The notes beneath the pieces were generated by a model. It saw nothing but the letters and a program-made list of their open reading frames with translations. It did not search any database and was not told the origin of the DNA. From NCBI GenBank assembly GCA_964557005.1, contig CAZKYI010000004.1, positions 156,734 to 220,733 of the forward strand: 64,000 nt of DNA, written 5' to 3'. A program made the position numbers and the translations under genes. Below, in pieces: positions 56,186-64,000 of the stretch. This DNA is from JBECKS01 sp964557005 (GTDB lineage: Bacteria; Pseudomonadota; Gammaproteobacteria; Pseudomonadales; JBECKS01). Each line of letters opens with the position of its first letter. Within the stretch, counting starts at the first letter, position 1.

Positions 56186-56410
56186 TTAGTTGTGTGGATC
56201 CGCCGCATCAAGCTTGTCCAGAAGTTCCAAACCACGCTTGGCCTTACCAGAAGCCGCAAGCGCACGAAAATGGGTTTCGCTGTCAAACTCTGCAAGTGTT
56301 TGAGTGGAAATCTCCTCGATTAACTTGTTGACGCTTATTTTTTTTCGTTGCGCCAAGGCTTTTAAACGGTTGTGTTTATCATCAGGCAATCGAATCGTTA
56401 AAGTAGCCAT
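56186..56410 (-). CDS. Ribbon-helix-helix antitoxin
   Basis: 74 residues. MATLTIRLPDDKHNRLKALA is the beta-strand and first helix of an Arc/MetJ-type DNA-binding domain; KKISVNKLIEEIS is the second helix. The C-terminal 30 residues would wrap the toxin. It lies four bases after the PIN toxin gene, so the order is toxin first, antitoxin second, the reverse of the usual. Expected to bind the palindrome upstream of the toxin gene together with the toxin. Confidence 0.8.
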   Translation of the reverse strand: MATLTIRLPDDKHNRLKALAQRKKISVNKLIEEISTQTLAEFDSETHFRALAASGKAKRGLELLDKLDAADPHN

Positions 56411-56414
56411 ATCA

Positions 56415-56837
56415 TCAACCTCGCAATAATTGGTTTGGTGTCATTATATGCAGGCCAGAAAACGTCAGTTCCGACCTTTGCAAATCCCTCACGTTATTGG
56501 TAACAACACAATACGCATTACCCGCAACGGCAAGCTCAATTAAAAAATTGTCGTTTTCATCGGGCAAGTTCGGGCGCCACAAATAATAAATGGGTACCCA
56601 TTCACAAACGCTGTAATAGGCATTCAGAAGCTCCCTCAACTCGACCTGCGTCAACAAGCACTGTTCACGAATATGTGGACGACTGCTGACATCTTCATAT
56701 TCCTGAAATAAAGCATTGCTTATCAAAGGCTTATAATAGCCTTGCAAGCACTGTCGAATCACTTCTCTGGCTGGACCACTTGGACCAAGCAAAGCACTAA
56801 TCAATACGCTGGTGTCTACAACAATGATATTACCCAT
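56415..56837 (-). CDS. PIN-domain toxin (COG1569-like)
   Basis: 140 residues. VVDTSVLISALLG holds the first PIN aspartate, LFQEYEDV the glutamate, and PDENDNFLIELAVAG and VVTNNVRDL the later acidic positions. PIN toxins are magnesium-dependent RNases. The family usually pairs with a small DNA-binding antitoxin, here the RHH gene four bases downstream. A perfect-arm palindrome begins four bases upstream of the ATG. The pair sits beside the acquired-looking transporter gene. Confidence 0.85.
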   Translation of the reverse strand: MGNIIVVDTSVLISALLGPSGPAREVIRQCLQGYYKPLISNALFQEYEDVSSRPHIREQCLLTQVELRELLNAYYSVCEWVPIYYLWRPNLPDENDNFLIELAVAGNAYCVVTNNVRDLQRSELTFSGLHIMTPNQLLRG

Positions 56838-56840
56838 GAA

Positions 56841-56868
56841 TAAATGATAGCATATACGCTATCATTTA
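56841..56868 (-). promoter_or_regulatory. 28-bp palindrome, candidate toxin-antitoxin operator
   Basis: TAAATGATAGC (56841-56851) and GCTATCATTTA (56858-56868) are perfect 11-base arms around ATATAC. It lies directly before the PIN toxin ATG (56837) and overlaps the stop codon of the upstream hydrolase gene. Position and symmetry suit an autoregulatory operator for a dimeric RHH protein. Confidence 0.6.
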
Positions 56869-57753
56869 TTCAACGAACAATAAGAATTGTTCCCGAATCA
56901 TATCCGCCACTCTATGAGGAATTTCCATCGGAATAAAATGGCTTTGCTCTGGAAGCTGCTGGTCGGTGGCGTTTTTAAAATAGCTCACCAGTTCAGGATT
57001 GGTGGGTGACGCATCGAAACTGAAAGGCGCATCATTTTCGTTACGGCTTCTCGCCCTGATAATCGTCACAGGGCAATCGATGTTAGGGATAACCTGATAC
57101 ACGGCTTCAGAATCGGGTGTGAAATAAATATGCCCTTCCAGTTTCGGTGGACACAGCAAACCACCCTCACCCAAGCCATAATCACAATAATCTTTTAACA
57201 CTTGCGCATGCCAGCGATTGAAAGGCGCTTTTACCTTGAAGGCTGCGTACATTTCCTCGCTCGATTGCCAATCATTTTTCCTGCGCACCACCGGGTGCTC
57301 CATACCTTCGGGAATCATATCCTTCATGCGCGGAAGTTCGCTGGAAAAAATAACCGGATCAACCGCCAGAATTTTGGCAAAACGCTCAGGCATTTGCCCT
57401 GCGGCACGCACAATAATATGCCCACCCATTGAATGCCCGACTGCTATGATATTGTTCAAATCGAGTGCTTTGATCACTTGCATCAAATCGGCAGTGAAAT
57501 CCTGCCAGTCAAAAGGAATTTCAAGCCGTGAACTTAAACCGTGACAACGGCTATCTAACAAAATAATTCTTCGGTCGGGCAACTGGCGTACCACTTCATC
57601 CCAGCAACGTGCGTGAAACCCTGTGGCATGGCACATTAAAATGGGAGAATCATAATATTCCGGCAAGCCTGTTTGTTCATACACAGCGACCTGGCCTTTT
57701 TGTTCTTGCTCACCCAGGCCAACTTCAATAAAACTTTGCTGGTACTGCAACAT
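56866..57753 (-). CDS. Alpha/beta hydrolase
   Basis: 295 residues. HATGFHARCWDEV is the oxyanion region, GHSMGGHI the nucleophile elbow (Ser about 110), VDPVIF the acid strand region, and QSHFIPMEIPH the C-terminal histidine. Substrate unknown; esterase or thioesterase is likely. It follows fadH by five bases, so the two are probably co-transcribed and the hydrolase may act on acyl-CoA-related compounds (inference). Confidence 0.85.
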   Translation of the reverse strand: MLQYQQSFIEVGLGEQEQKGQVAVYEQTGLPEYYDSPILMCHATGFHARCWDEVVRQLPDRRIILLDSRCHGLSSRLEIPFDWQDFTADLMQVIKALDLNNIIAVGHSMGGHIIVRAAGQMPERFAKILAVDPVIFSSELPRMKDMIPEGMEHPVVRRKNDWQSSEEMYAAFKVKAPFNRWHAQVLKDYCDYGLGEGGLLCPPKLEGHIYFTPDSEAVYQVIPNIDCPVTIIRARSRNENDAPFSFDASPTNPELVSYFKNATDQQLPEQSHFIPMEIPHRVADMIREQFLLFVE

Positions 57754-57758
57754 ACAAT

Positions 57759-59825
57759 CTAGATTTCCAAAGCCACACGGGTCGCCTGATCAATCGCGCG
57801 TTTTGCGTCCAGCTCGCTGGCGACATCGGCACCGCCCACCAGCGTCACTTTTTTACCTACCGCTTCCAAAGGCTTTTGTAATTCGCGCAAGGAATCCTGA
57901 CCTGCACAAATAATGATGGTATCGACATCCAGCGTTTGTGGTTTGTTATCAATCGTAATATGCAAACCTTCATCATCAATACGTCGGTATTCAACGGCAG
58001 GAATCATTTTTACGCCACGTTGTTCCATCATAATGCGATGTGTCCAACCTGTGGTTCTGCCCAAGCCCTTGCCCACGTAAGTGGTTTTGCGTTGTAACAA
58101 ATAGACTTCACGGCCTGAAGTTGGAATGAAAGTTTTCACACCATTCACACCACCACGCGGATGATTTTTAAAATCAATACCCCATTCCTGCATAAAAGTT
58201 TCACGCGTCAGTTCGACACCATGCTTGTGCATCACATATTCACACACATCAAAACCGATACCGCCTGCACCAATCACCGCGACTTTTTGCCCAACGGGTT
58301 TAAGGTCTAACAAACATTCCAGATAGGAAATTACCTTCGGGTGCGTAATGCCTTCAATCGCAGGCGTGCGCGGTGCAATACCAGTGGCAAGAATAATTTC
58401 ATCAAAATCACTGCTGGCAAGCTCTTCTACGCTTGCACGATGATTGAGTTTGAGTTTGACACCCGACAGTTCAATTTTCCTGCCAAAATAACGCAGCGTT
58501 TCACCAAATTCATCTTTTCCTGGAATACGTTTGGCGATATTGAATTGCCCACCAATTCGATCACTGCTTTCAAATAAAGTAACCTGATGGCCGCGCTCTG
58601 CTGCGGTGGTGGAAAATGCCATGCCCGCAGGGCCTGCGCCCACCACCGCAATTTTTTTCCTGAGTGATGCAGGTGTTTTTAACATCAGCGTTTCATTACA
58701 GGCATACGGATTTACGAGACAACTCACCATTTGCCCACTGAAGGCGTGATCCATACATGCCTGATTGCAGGCAATGCAGGTATTGATTTCATCTTCGCGA
58801 CCTGTCGCCGCTTTATTCACCAATTCAGGATCAGCCAACATCGGGCGTGCCATTGAACAAATATCTGCATCGCCTTCCGCCAGCACTTGTTCGGCCACTT
58901 CAGGCATATTGATGCGATTGCTGGTAATCATCGGAATTTTTAAATGTTTACGCAGTTTTGCAGTTACTTTGGTAAACGCGGCACGCGGCACCATCGTCGC
59001 CAGTGTCGGCACACGCGCTTCATGCCAGGTGAAATGCGTCGAAATAATGTTCACACCAATCGCTTCCATACGTTTGGCCAGCTCAAGGGTTTCTTCAAAG
59101 GTACTGCCCTGTTCTAACATTTCCATCGCAGCTAAACGATAAATCACAATAAAGTCAGAGCCGACGGCTTCGCGCACAGCGGTCATCACTTCAATGGGAA
59201 AACGCATACGATTTTCGTAAGAGCCGCCATATTCATCATCACGATGATTGGTGTATTCGAGTAAAAAAGTGCTCAACAAATACCCTGCTGAACCAATCAC
59301 TTCCACACCATCATAACCAGCGAGTTTCGCCATGCGCGCACTGTTAGCAAAATCTGCAATATGTTTTTGAATGTCTGCCTTGCTCATCGCCTTTGGCGTG
59401 ATGGGGCTGATACGCGCCTTGATTGCCGAAGGTGCCACCGCACCTGCGTGATAAACATAACGACCACTGTGAAGAATTTGCATACAAATTTTGCAATCTG
59501 GCGCTGCCTTGTGAACCGCTTCGGTAACAATGCGATGATTGGCTGCATCTTGTTCAGAAGCCATTTTCGCGCCCCCTGGAAAAGGATTGCCTTCATCGTT
59601 GGGTGAAATGCCGCCAGTAATAATCATGCCCACACCACCGCGTGCGCGCGTTGCAAAATATTCGGCCATGCGCTCAAAACCGTTTTCAGCTTCTTCCAGA
59701 AAGGTGTGCATGGAACCCATGAGCGCACGGTTTTTCAGTTGGGTATGGCCTAAATCCAGTGGTGAAAACAAGTGTGGATATTTTTGTTTGCCGTGTTGCA
59801 TATTCAGTTGGCTTACTTCATTCAT
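57759..59825 (-). CDS. fadH: 2,4-dienoyl-CoA reductase (NADPH), FadH type
   Basis: 688 residues. Old-yellow-enzyme barrel with FMN site (FSPLDLGHTQLKNRALMGSM; GGVGMIITGG; EVIGSAGYLLSTFL), an iron-sulfur segment CIACNQACMDH plus CLVNPYAC (near 347-375), then FAD domain (VVGAGPAGMAFSTTAAERG) and NAD(P) domain (VAVIGAGGIGFDV). Length matches E. coli FadH (672). It reduces 2,4-dienoyl-CoA in beta-oxidation of polyunsaturated acids, a fitting activity in a cell with a PUFA synthase. The alpha/beta hydrolase gene follows directly. Confidence 0.9.
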   Translation of the reverse strand: MNEVSQLNMQHGKQKYPHLFSPLDLGHTQLKNRALMGSMHTFLEEAENGFERMAEYFATRARGGVGMIITGGISPNDEGNPFPGGAKMASEQDAANHRIVTEAVHKAAPDCKICMQILHSGRYVYHAGAVAPSAIKARISPITPKAMSKADIQKHIADFANSARMAKLAGYDGVEVIGSAGYLLSTFLLEYTNHRDDEYGGSYENRMRFPIEVMTAVREAVGSDFIVIYRLAAMEMLEQGSTFEETLELAKRMEAIGVNIISTHFTWHEARVPTLATMVPRAAFTKVTAKLRKHLKIPMITSNRINMPEVAEQVLAEGDADICSMARPMLADPELVNKAATGREDEINTCIACNQACMDHAFSGQMVSCLVNPYACNETLMLKTPASLRKKIAVVGAGPAGMAFSTTAAERGHQVTLFESSDRIGGQFNIAKRIPGKDEFGETLRYFGRKIELSGVKLKLNHRASVEELASSDFDEIILATGIAPRTPAIEGITHPKVISYLECLLDLKPVGQKVAVIGAGGIGFDVCEYVMHKHGVELTRETFMQEWGIDFKNHPRGGVNGVKTFIPTSGREVYLLQRKTTYVGKGLGRTTGWTHRIMMEQRGVKMIPAVEYRRIDDEGLHITIDNKPQTLDVDTIIICAGQDSLRELQKPLEAVGKKVTLVGGADVASELDAKRAIDQATRVALEI

Positions 59826-59869
59826 AATACAAACCTTACTTATTTATACTCTTAAACGGGTTGGGTTGT

Positions 59870-60070
59870 TTAGCGAGCAAGTTGAATCAGTTCAATATCT
59901 TTTTTTAGTAAATCATTTACAAAGGTGGGATAGTCTTTACCTTTCTGCGCGGCTAACTGGAGCAATGCCGCCTGCACTTCATCGTCAAGGTAAAGTGGTA
60001 AGTGGATTTTGGCATCAGGCCGATAAAAACCACCGCGCTCGCCTTTGGTAAAATCGTATTCATCACGCAT
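59870..60070 (-). CDS. Small antitoxin-like protein without visible toxin
   Basis: 66 residues from the ATG at 60070, which has AAGGG 8 bases upstream; a GTG three codons earlier is less likely. The sequence begins MRDEYDFTKGERGGFYRPDA and continues IHLPLYLDDEVQAALLQLA, a layout seen in small CopG/BrnA-like antitoxins: a leading DEYDF segment, a strand, two helices. No toxin gene is adjacent, since fadH follows and an Rhs remnant lies upstream. It may be an orphan antitoxin. Confidence 0.6.
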   Translation of the reverse strand: MRDEYDFTKGERGGFYRPDAKIHLPLYLDDEVQAALLQLAAQKGKDYPTFVNDLLKKDIELIQLAR

Positions 60071-60172
60071 AGCAATCACCCTTTTTACAATTACTCCATA
60101 TGAATGCCCGTTGCTCTATGCGCAGCAGTGTATAACCTGGAGTTTTATAACAAAAGTGGGGAAGTGATTTTA

Positions 60173-60316
60173 ATGATAGAAAACTACGCGGCACCTACCC
60201 CCACCCAGAGCCACTGCATGGCGACCGATACTGTCGAATTCAGCCAAAGCTGGGTGTATGATGCCTTTGGCAAGCGGCTTGAATACACCGATTACGGTGA
60301 CAACGACTATAGCTAA
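60173..60316 (+). pseudogene. Rhs repeat gene fragment
   Basis: About 47 residues (from ATG 60173) include SQSWVYDAFGKRLEYTDYG, a typical Rhs/YD-repeat segment, and then end in TAG-free frame at a TAA (60314-60316). The next Rhs sequence resumes in a different frame after 60490. No Rhs core precedes it. This is read as the broken upstream part of the toxin gene that follows. Confidence 0.6.
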
Positions 60317-60335
60317 AAAACAATAAAAACAATTT

Positions 60336-62870
60336 ATGAACTTCCCAACCGCTCACAGCACTTTTCCAAACAAGCATTTGTTATTTCAAACTGCGTGGGT
60401 AGATTTGGACAGTGATGATTTCGTCATCCTGAACCGCGTAGCGGTGAAGGATCTCAATACAGATTCTTCGCCTTCGGCTCAGAATGACATGGGTGGCGGC
60501 TACGACAGCATGGGGATGCTCAAGGGCTATCGTACCGATGTCAGCAACAACTATATCGACTATACCTACAGTTACATTGGTATCGGTGGCAGCCGCAAGG
60601 TGAGCAACATCGAAGCGGTACTGGATACCGTTGAAACCAACATGGTGCACAGCTATGACAGCAGTGGCAATCTGGTTAAAACTGTAGACAGCGCCCTTGA
60701 GGAAGAGGAAGAAGATACCGGCACCACGGATTTTGTGTACAACACCCAGGGCCAGCTGCTGCGCAAAACCACCCACCGCCTTGAAGATACAACGCCGGTA
60801 GAGGTCTATCAGGATTACTTCTTCGCCAAGGGCAGCCAGATCGCAAGCAATGGCACCCTCGATGGTCGCTCGGTGGATCAGATTTTTCAAGCCATCAGTG
60901 CGGCTTATCCCAATCAAGCCCCAGGCCAGTACACCGTGCAACAGGGTGATACCTTGGAAAGCATCGCCCAGCAACTGTGGGGCGATGCCTCCCTCTGGTA
61001 CCTGATTGCCGATGCCAATGGCTTAGGCGGAAGCAGCAGTTTGTACCAGGGCAAAGCCATCACCATTCCCAACAGCGTTATCGATGCCAGAAACAGCCAC
61101 AGCACCTTTAAACCCTACAATGCACAGCAAGCGATAGGTAACACCAGCCCAACCCTGCCCGAAGCACCACCGGCCAAAGGGGGAAGCGGTGGCTGCGGCG
61201 TGGCAGAGATATTGGTTACCGTGGTAGCGGTTGCCGTGACCGTGTGGACAGCAGGTGCTACTGCCGGTGCACTGGGTGTCAGTGGCACTGCCGGTGGTGC
61301 AACACTGGGTAGCGGTTCACTCGGTGCGGCTATTTTATCCGGCGGTGCCGGAGCCACCTTAAGCGGCTCGTTCACGGCGATGGCGGCCTCTGCCTTTGTC
61401 GGCGGGGCAGTGGGCAATTTAGCAGGTCAAGCCACCGCCATCGGCTTTGGTTTACAGGAAGGCTTTGATAACAAAGCCGCCTTAACGGGTGGCCTGCAAA
61501 CCGTGGTTACCGCAGGTGCTGGCACCTTGGGTGGGGCTTTCACCCAAGCCACCGTTGCCGCCGCAGGCCACCGCGCCGTTAACCGCCTCATGGGTAATGA
61601 AGTCAGCAGGCATTTTGACTGGCGAGCCGTCGCCATCAACGCCGTGGCCAGCATCTATGCCCCCAAAGCATCCGATGCCCTGAAAGAAAAATCCGCCCTC
61701 AGTGCCATGGCTTACAACAGCCTGGCGGGCACCAGCACCAACTACACGATGTCGCGCCTCTTTAACCGCGATGGCACGCAAGATTTTGTGCAAGTCGCCA
61801 TCACCAGCTTTGGTACCACACTTATCAATGAACTGGCCGTGAGTGCAGGGAACTGGATGAGTAAAGGCGCAACGGAGTTGGCTAACAAAACCGAACAGTC
61901 GAGGTACGAGTTAGCCAGTTCCGGCCAGATAATGAACGACTGGGAATTGACACCGGAAGAGCGCATGTTTCTGGACGCGATGAATCCTGACAACATGACA
62001 GACCGGCAAATGCTGGATGCACTGATTAAAAGCAAACCTCATGCACTGGTATCTTCCAATGCCTACCTTGAAAAAGGTGCCAGCTCCAACGACAGAGTGA
62101 TAGAAAGTGCTTTAAATGAAGCAGGTTTATATCGACTCAATGACAAGACAGCCATTGAGAAGCAGTTAGGCAAAGATGTTGACCTGAAATACTACGACGA
62201 AAGTAAAGGCGGCTTCTACGACGAGAAAAGTGGTTATTTCGCGGCACTGTATTACGACAGTAACAATGACAAATACATTCTGGCCAATCGGGGAACCGAT
62301 CAGGTCAGGGATTTGGCAGTAGCCAGTTTGGCTGAGTATTTGGGTGAAGATACACGTCAGTTCAGGATTGCTAGGGATATTGCCAGAAATTTAAGTGAAG
62401 TAGATGGATTGAGCGTTGAATTCACCGGCCATTCCTTGGGTGGCGCACTGGCATCCGTTCAGGCGTTGGCTACCGGTAATCAGGCCGTTACCTTTAATGC
62501 CAAGGGGCTTTCAAATGAAACCATTGCCCGTTATAACACCTCACCTAATGACTTGATTACTGCCATTACAGTGAAGGGTGAATTGGTCAACAGTCTGCAA
62601 CAAAGCACTGTGGTAAATACAGTGTTTGCAGCTGTGTCTACGCCACTGCATAACACACGGGAAGCCCTGCAAAGTCTGACTGGAAATAATAAAGACCCTT
62701 CCTTTGGCCTGAAAACCCTGAATGGTGCACTGGGACGGCGTATTGAAGTGTCTGCTAGTACAGAACTGAATGTGTTACAGCGTAACCCATTAGCCAAGCA
62801 CGGTATTTCCTCTGTTATTGATGCCATCAATTACGAAGAGCAACGGCTGATGGGGAGGGTTTACCCATGA
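60336..62870 (+). CDS. Rhs/LysM polymorphic toxin with C-terminal lipase-like domain
   Basis: 844 residues as read from the first ATG, but residues 1-50 are partly encoded by a REP-like element, so the true start is uncertain. Order: YD repeats (about 52-160: YDSMGML, SYDSSGNLV, VYNTQGQLL), LysM domain (about 203-250: YTVQQGDTLESIAQQLWGD), a Gly/Ala-rich hydrophobic region (about 290-400), a helical linker, and a class 3 lipase-like C-terminus (about 620-760) with Ser700 in GHSLGGALA. This matches polymorphic toxins with a phospholipase warhead. The stop overlaps the ankyrin gene by four bases. The missing Rhs N-terminus suggests an orphan or damaged toxin. Confidence 0.75.
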   Translation: MNFPTAHSTFPNKHLLFQTAWVDLDSDDFVILNRVAVKDLNTDSSPSAQNDMGGGYDSMGMLKGYRTDVSNNYIDYTYSYIGIGGSRKVSNIEAVLDTVETNMVHSYDSSGNLVKTVDSALEEEEEDTGTTDFVYNTQGQLLRKTTHRLEDTTPVEVYQDYFFAKGSQIASNGTLDGRSVDQIFQAISAAYPNQAPGQYTVQQGDTLESIAQQLWGDASLWYLIADANGLGGSSSLYQGKAITIPNSVIDARNSHSTFKPYNAQQAIGNTSPTLPEAPPAKGGSGGCGVAEILVTVVAVAVTVWTAGATAGALGVSGTAGGATLGSGSLGAAILSGGAGATLSGSFTAMAASAFVGGAVGNLAGQATAIGFGLQEGFDNKAALTGGLQTVVTAGAGTLGGAFTQATVAAAGHRAVNRLMGNEVSRHFDWRAVAINAVASIYAPKASDALKEKSALSAMAYNSLAGTSTNYTMSRLFNRDGTQDFVQVAITSFGTTLINELAVSAGNWMSKGATELANKTEQSRYELASSGQIMNDWELTPEERMFLDAMNPDNMTDRQMLDALIKSKPHALVSSNAYLEKGASSNDRVIESALNEAGLYRLNDKTAIEKQLGKDVDLKYYDESKGGFYDEKSGYFAALYYDSNNDKYILANRGTDQVRDLAVASLAEYLGEDTRQFRIARDIARNLSEVDGLSVEFTGHSLGGALASVQALATGNQAVTFNAKGLSNETIARYNTSPNDLITAITVKGELVNSLQQSTVVNTVFAAVSTPLHNTREALQSLTGNNKDPSFGLKTLNGALGRRIEVSASTELNVLQRNPLAKHGISSVIDAINYEEQRLMGRVYP
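60423..60488. repeat. REP-like imperfect palindrome
   Basis: GTCATCCTGAACCGCG begins the left arm (60423-60454) and the right arm (60461-60488) ends CTCAGAATGAC. The arms are imperfect reverse complements (GTCATcCTGA against CTCAGaATGAC, GAAGgATCT against AGATtCTTC). This motif form is widespread as an intergenic palindrome in many bacteria. Here it lies inside the Rhs frame and is translated. Confidence 0.7.
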
Positions 62871-63724
62871 TACGTATCTCTGACATTCGACTATTTTTTA
62901 TTACAGGAGTATTGCTTGTGACTTCCACCTCAGTCAGCTGCCAAGGGTTTACCTATCGCGGTGCACCGCTGGATTATTACTACAAGGATTCCAATGAGCG
63001 CAAACTTGCCAGTGCAGCCGTCAGTGGTAATGTGTCTGTAATGCAAACCTTGGTACAAAAAAAGCAGGTGAATGTGAATGCACGCGGCACTGACGATGTA
63101 ACACCACTATTGTTTGCAGTGAAGAACGGGAATAAAAAAGGAGTTGAAACCCTGCTGCAACTCGGCGCTGATCCTAATGCCAAAGCGCGATTTGAAAACT
63201 CGCCCATGACGGAAGCGGTTGAGTCCAGAAGAGATACGGCTATTCTTGAAATCCTGCTAAAGAACGGTGGCGATCCGAGTATTCAGGAAAAAGGCGAACC
63301 GATATTGAGTATAGCCATTACGTCAGATAATCCCCCAGCCGCCTATATTCTTGCCAATCATGGTGCGGATTTGAATGCTTTAATTGGTACTGGAACAGCA
63401 ACAGCTGCGTCAAAAGCTGCTCAATATGGCTATTACGAATTAGCCTGTTTTTTATTGGAGAAAGGTACAACTGCTCAATTGGAAAGACTTGCTTGGAGTA
63501 CTTATAAATCCACAGTTCACGTTCCCGAAGGTCACAAGGAATACCCTTACCGTGAAAAGTTGATTGCCATGCTGCGTGAGCGAGGCATCAATTATGAGCA
63601 AGTGATTGCCGATGGGATAAAAGAAGGTGAGGAAAGGGCAGCGGAAACGAGGGAATACTATAGAAAATTGAATGAAGAACGTAAGAAAAAACAGGAAGCG
63701 GCAGGTTCCAATTCAGTAAATTAA
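62867..63724 (+). CDS. Exported ankyrin-repeat protein, probable immunity to the Rhs lipase toxin
   Basis: 285 residues. N-terminal signal sequence (about 8-24) ends near Cys26 (SVSCQG); it may be lipidated, though the lipobox is not standard. About five ankyrin repeats follow (LASAAVSGNVSVMQTLVQKK; PLLFAVKNGNKKGVETLL; LSIAITSDNPPAAYILANHG), then a charged helical tail. The ATG overlaps the toxin stop (ATGA), so the two are made together. Lipase effectors of the Tle type act in the periplasm, and an exported binder fits an immunity role (inference). Confidence 0.75.
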   Translation: MIRISDIRLFFITGVLLVTSTSVSCQGFTYRGAPLDYYYKDSNERKLASAAVSGNVSVMQTLVQKKQVNVNARGTDDVTPLLFAVKNGNKKGVETLLQLGADPNAKARFENSPMTEAVESRRDTAILEILLKNGGDPSIQEKGEPILSIAITSDNPPAAYILANHGADLNALIGTGTATAASKAAQYGYYELACFLLEKGTTAQLERLAWSTYKSTVHVPEGHKEYPYREKLIAMLRERGINYEQVIADGIKEGEERAAETREYYRKLNEERKKKQEAAGSNSVN

Positions 63725-63747
63725 AAACTCCTGCCAGGGAGCAGCAA

Positions 63748-63792
63748 CCCCCGAACGGTATAAGGTGCAGGACGTGCCTTACCGTTTGGGGG
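63748..63792. other. Hairpin downstream of the ankyrin gene
   Basis: CCCCCGAACGGTA (63748-63760) pairs with TACCGTTTGGGGG (63780-63792) apart from one G-T pair; the loop is 19 bases. No T-run follows, so it is not a standard terminator. The stretch 63725-63918 otherwise holds no gene I can support; a short open frame without a start codon (63744-63842) may be a gene remnant. Confidence 0.4.
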
Positions 63793-63918
63793 ATTTGTTG
63801 AAGCAAGACAAAAAAGATAATAACTGGACACCCATCAAAAATATCTCTTTAACGAGCAAATAACTGGAAACGAGTAGACTTCTTTTTATGGATGTCCCAA
63901 ATCGTTCCTTCCAAATCG

Positions 63919-64000
63919 TTATTTGACAGCTTGGTGCAACTCACTCAAACTACTGTCCATTCGTTCAGCAAAGGATTGCCAGTATGACCCTGCCCAGAAA
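63919..64000 (-). CDS. C-terminal end of an unrecognised gene
   Basis: A minus-strand frame enters from the right edge and ends in TAA at 63919-63921. The last 26 residues read FWAGSYWQSFAERMDSSL then SELHQAVK. Codon choice looks natural, but this is too short to assign. It could equally be chance. Confidence 0.3.
   Translation of the reverse strand, partial: FWAGSYWQSFAERMDSSLSELHQAVK

Noticed and set aside
63744..63842. Short open frame after the ankyrin gene (ends LTSK)
   Set aside because: It has no start codon or ribosome site and no recognisable domain; it may be a remnant but cannot be supported as a gene.

Overview
The window looks like a chromosomal segment of a marine-type gammaproteobacterium. 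The order smc, zipA, ligA is typical of that class (ZipA is restricted to it), and a GspAB pair, RraA, a PqiA/MCE system and a complete pfa cluster for omega-3 polyunsaturated fatty acids point the same way. The sequence does not fix a genus. It is a draft assembly: a 100-N gap at 33655-33754 interrupts a repetitive surface-protein gene.

Layout. 1-1693 (minus): a PqiA/PqiA/MCE envelope lipid-transport operon, cut at the left edge. 1833-3818 (plus): a short-chain dehydrogenase and an alpha-methylacyl-CoA racemase-like enzyme. 3841-17925 (all minus): murI, gspB, a short gspA, a lytic transglycosylase, ligA, zipA, smc, ggt, a DUF1232 protein, rmuC and a methyltransferase. 17926-18510: a gene-free A+T-rich stretch with five consensus DnaA boxes. 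18511-28809: a geranylgeranyl-reductase-type flavoprotein (minus), then plus-strand mdh, gcdH, an unrecognised nine-helix membrane protein, an aldehyde dehydrogenase, and a three-gene set made of an LTA-synthase-like transferase, a sulfotransferase and an alkaline-ceramidase homologue with the full eukaryotic catalytic residue pattern. 28829-32048 (minus): moxR, VWA/CoxE-like, NAD-binding protein, rraA. 32201-35334 (minus): secreted FG-GAP protein with 97-residue repeats.

35443-55313 holds the pfa system. pfaR, pfaA, pfaB, pfaC and pfaD form one compact minus-strand operon, and the phosphopantetheinyl transferase pfaE is divergent. PfaA is KS-MAT-three ACPs-KR-DH-like. PfaC is KS-CLF-AT-DH-DH, so it carries an acyltransferase homologous to that of PfaB, as in myxobacterial Pfa3. 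PfaR looks like an IS481-type transposase turned regulator: it has lost both visible catalytic aspartates. PfaE would convert the three ACPs to holo form; PfaA, B, C and the trans-acting enoyl reductase PfaD would then extend malonyl units to a long polyene. FadH at 57759 fits with handling of unsaturated acyl-CoAs.

55339-64000 is an accessory region: an A+T-rich CDF transporter of probable foreign origin, a PIN/RHH toxin-antitoxin pair with a perfect-arm palindromic operator, an alpha/beta hydrolase, fadH, a lone antitoxin-like gene, and a broken Rhs locus. The Rhs locus contains a REP-like palindrome, a LysM-Rhs protein ending in a lipase-like (GHSLGG) toxin domain, and a translationally coupled exported ankyrin-repeat protein that is probably its immunity factor.
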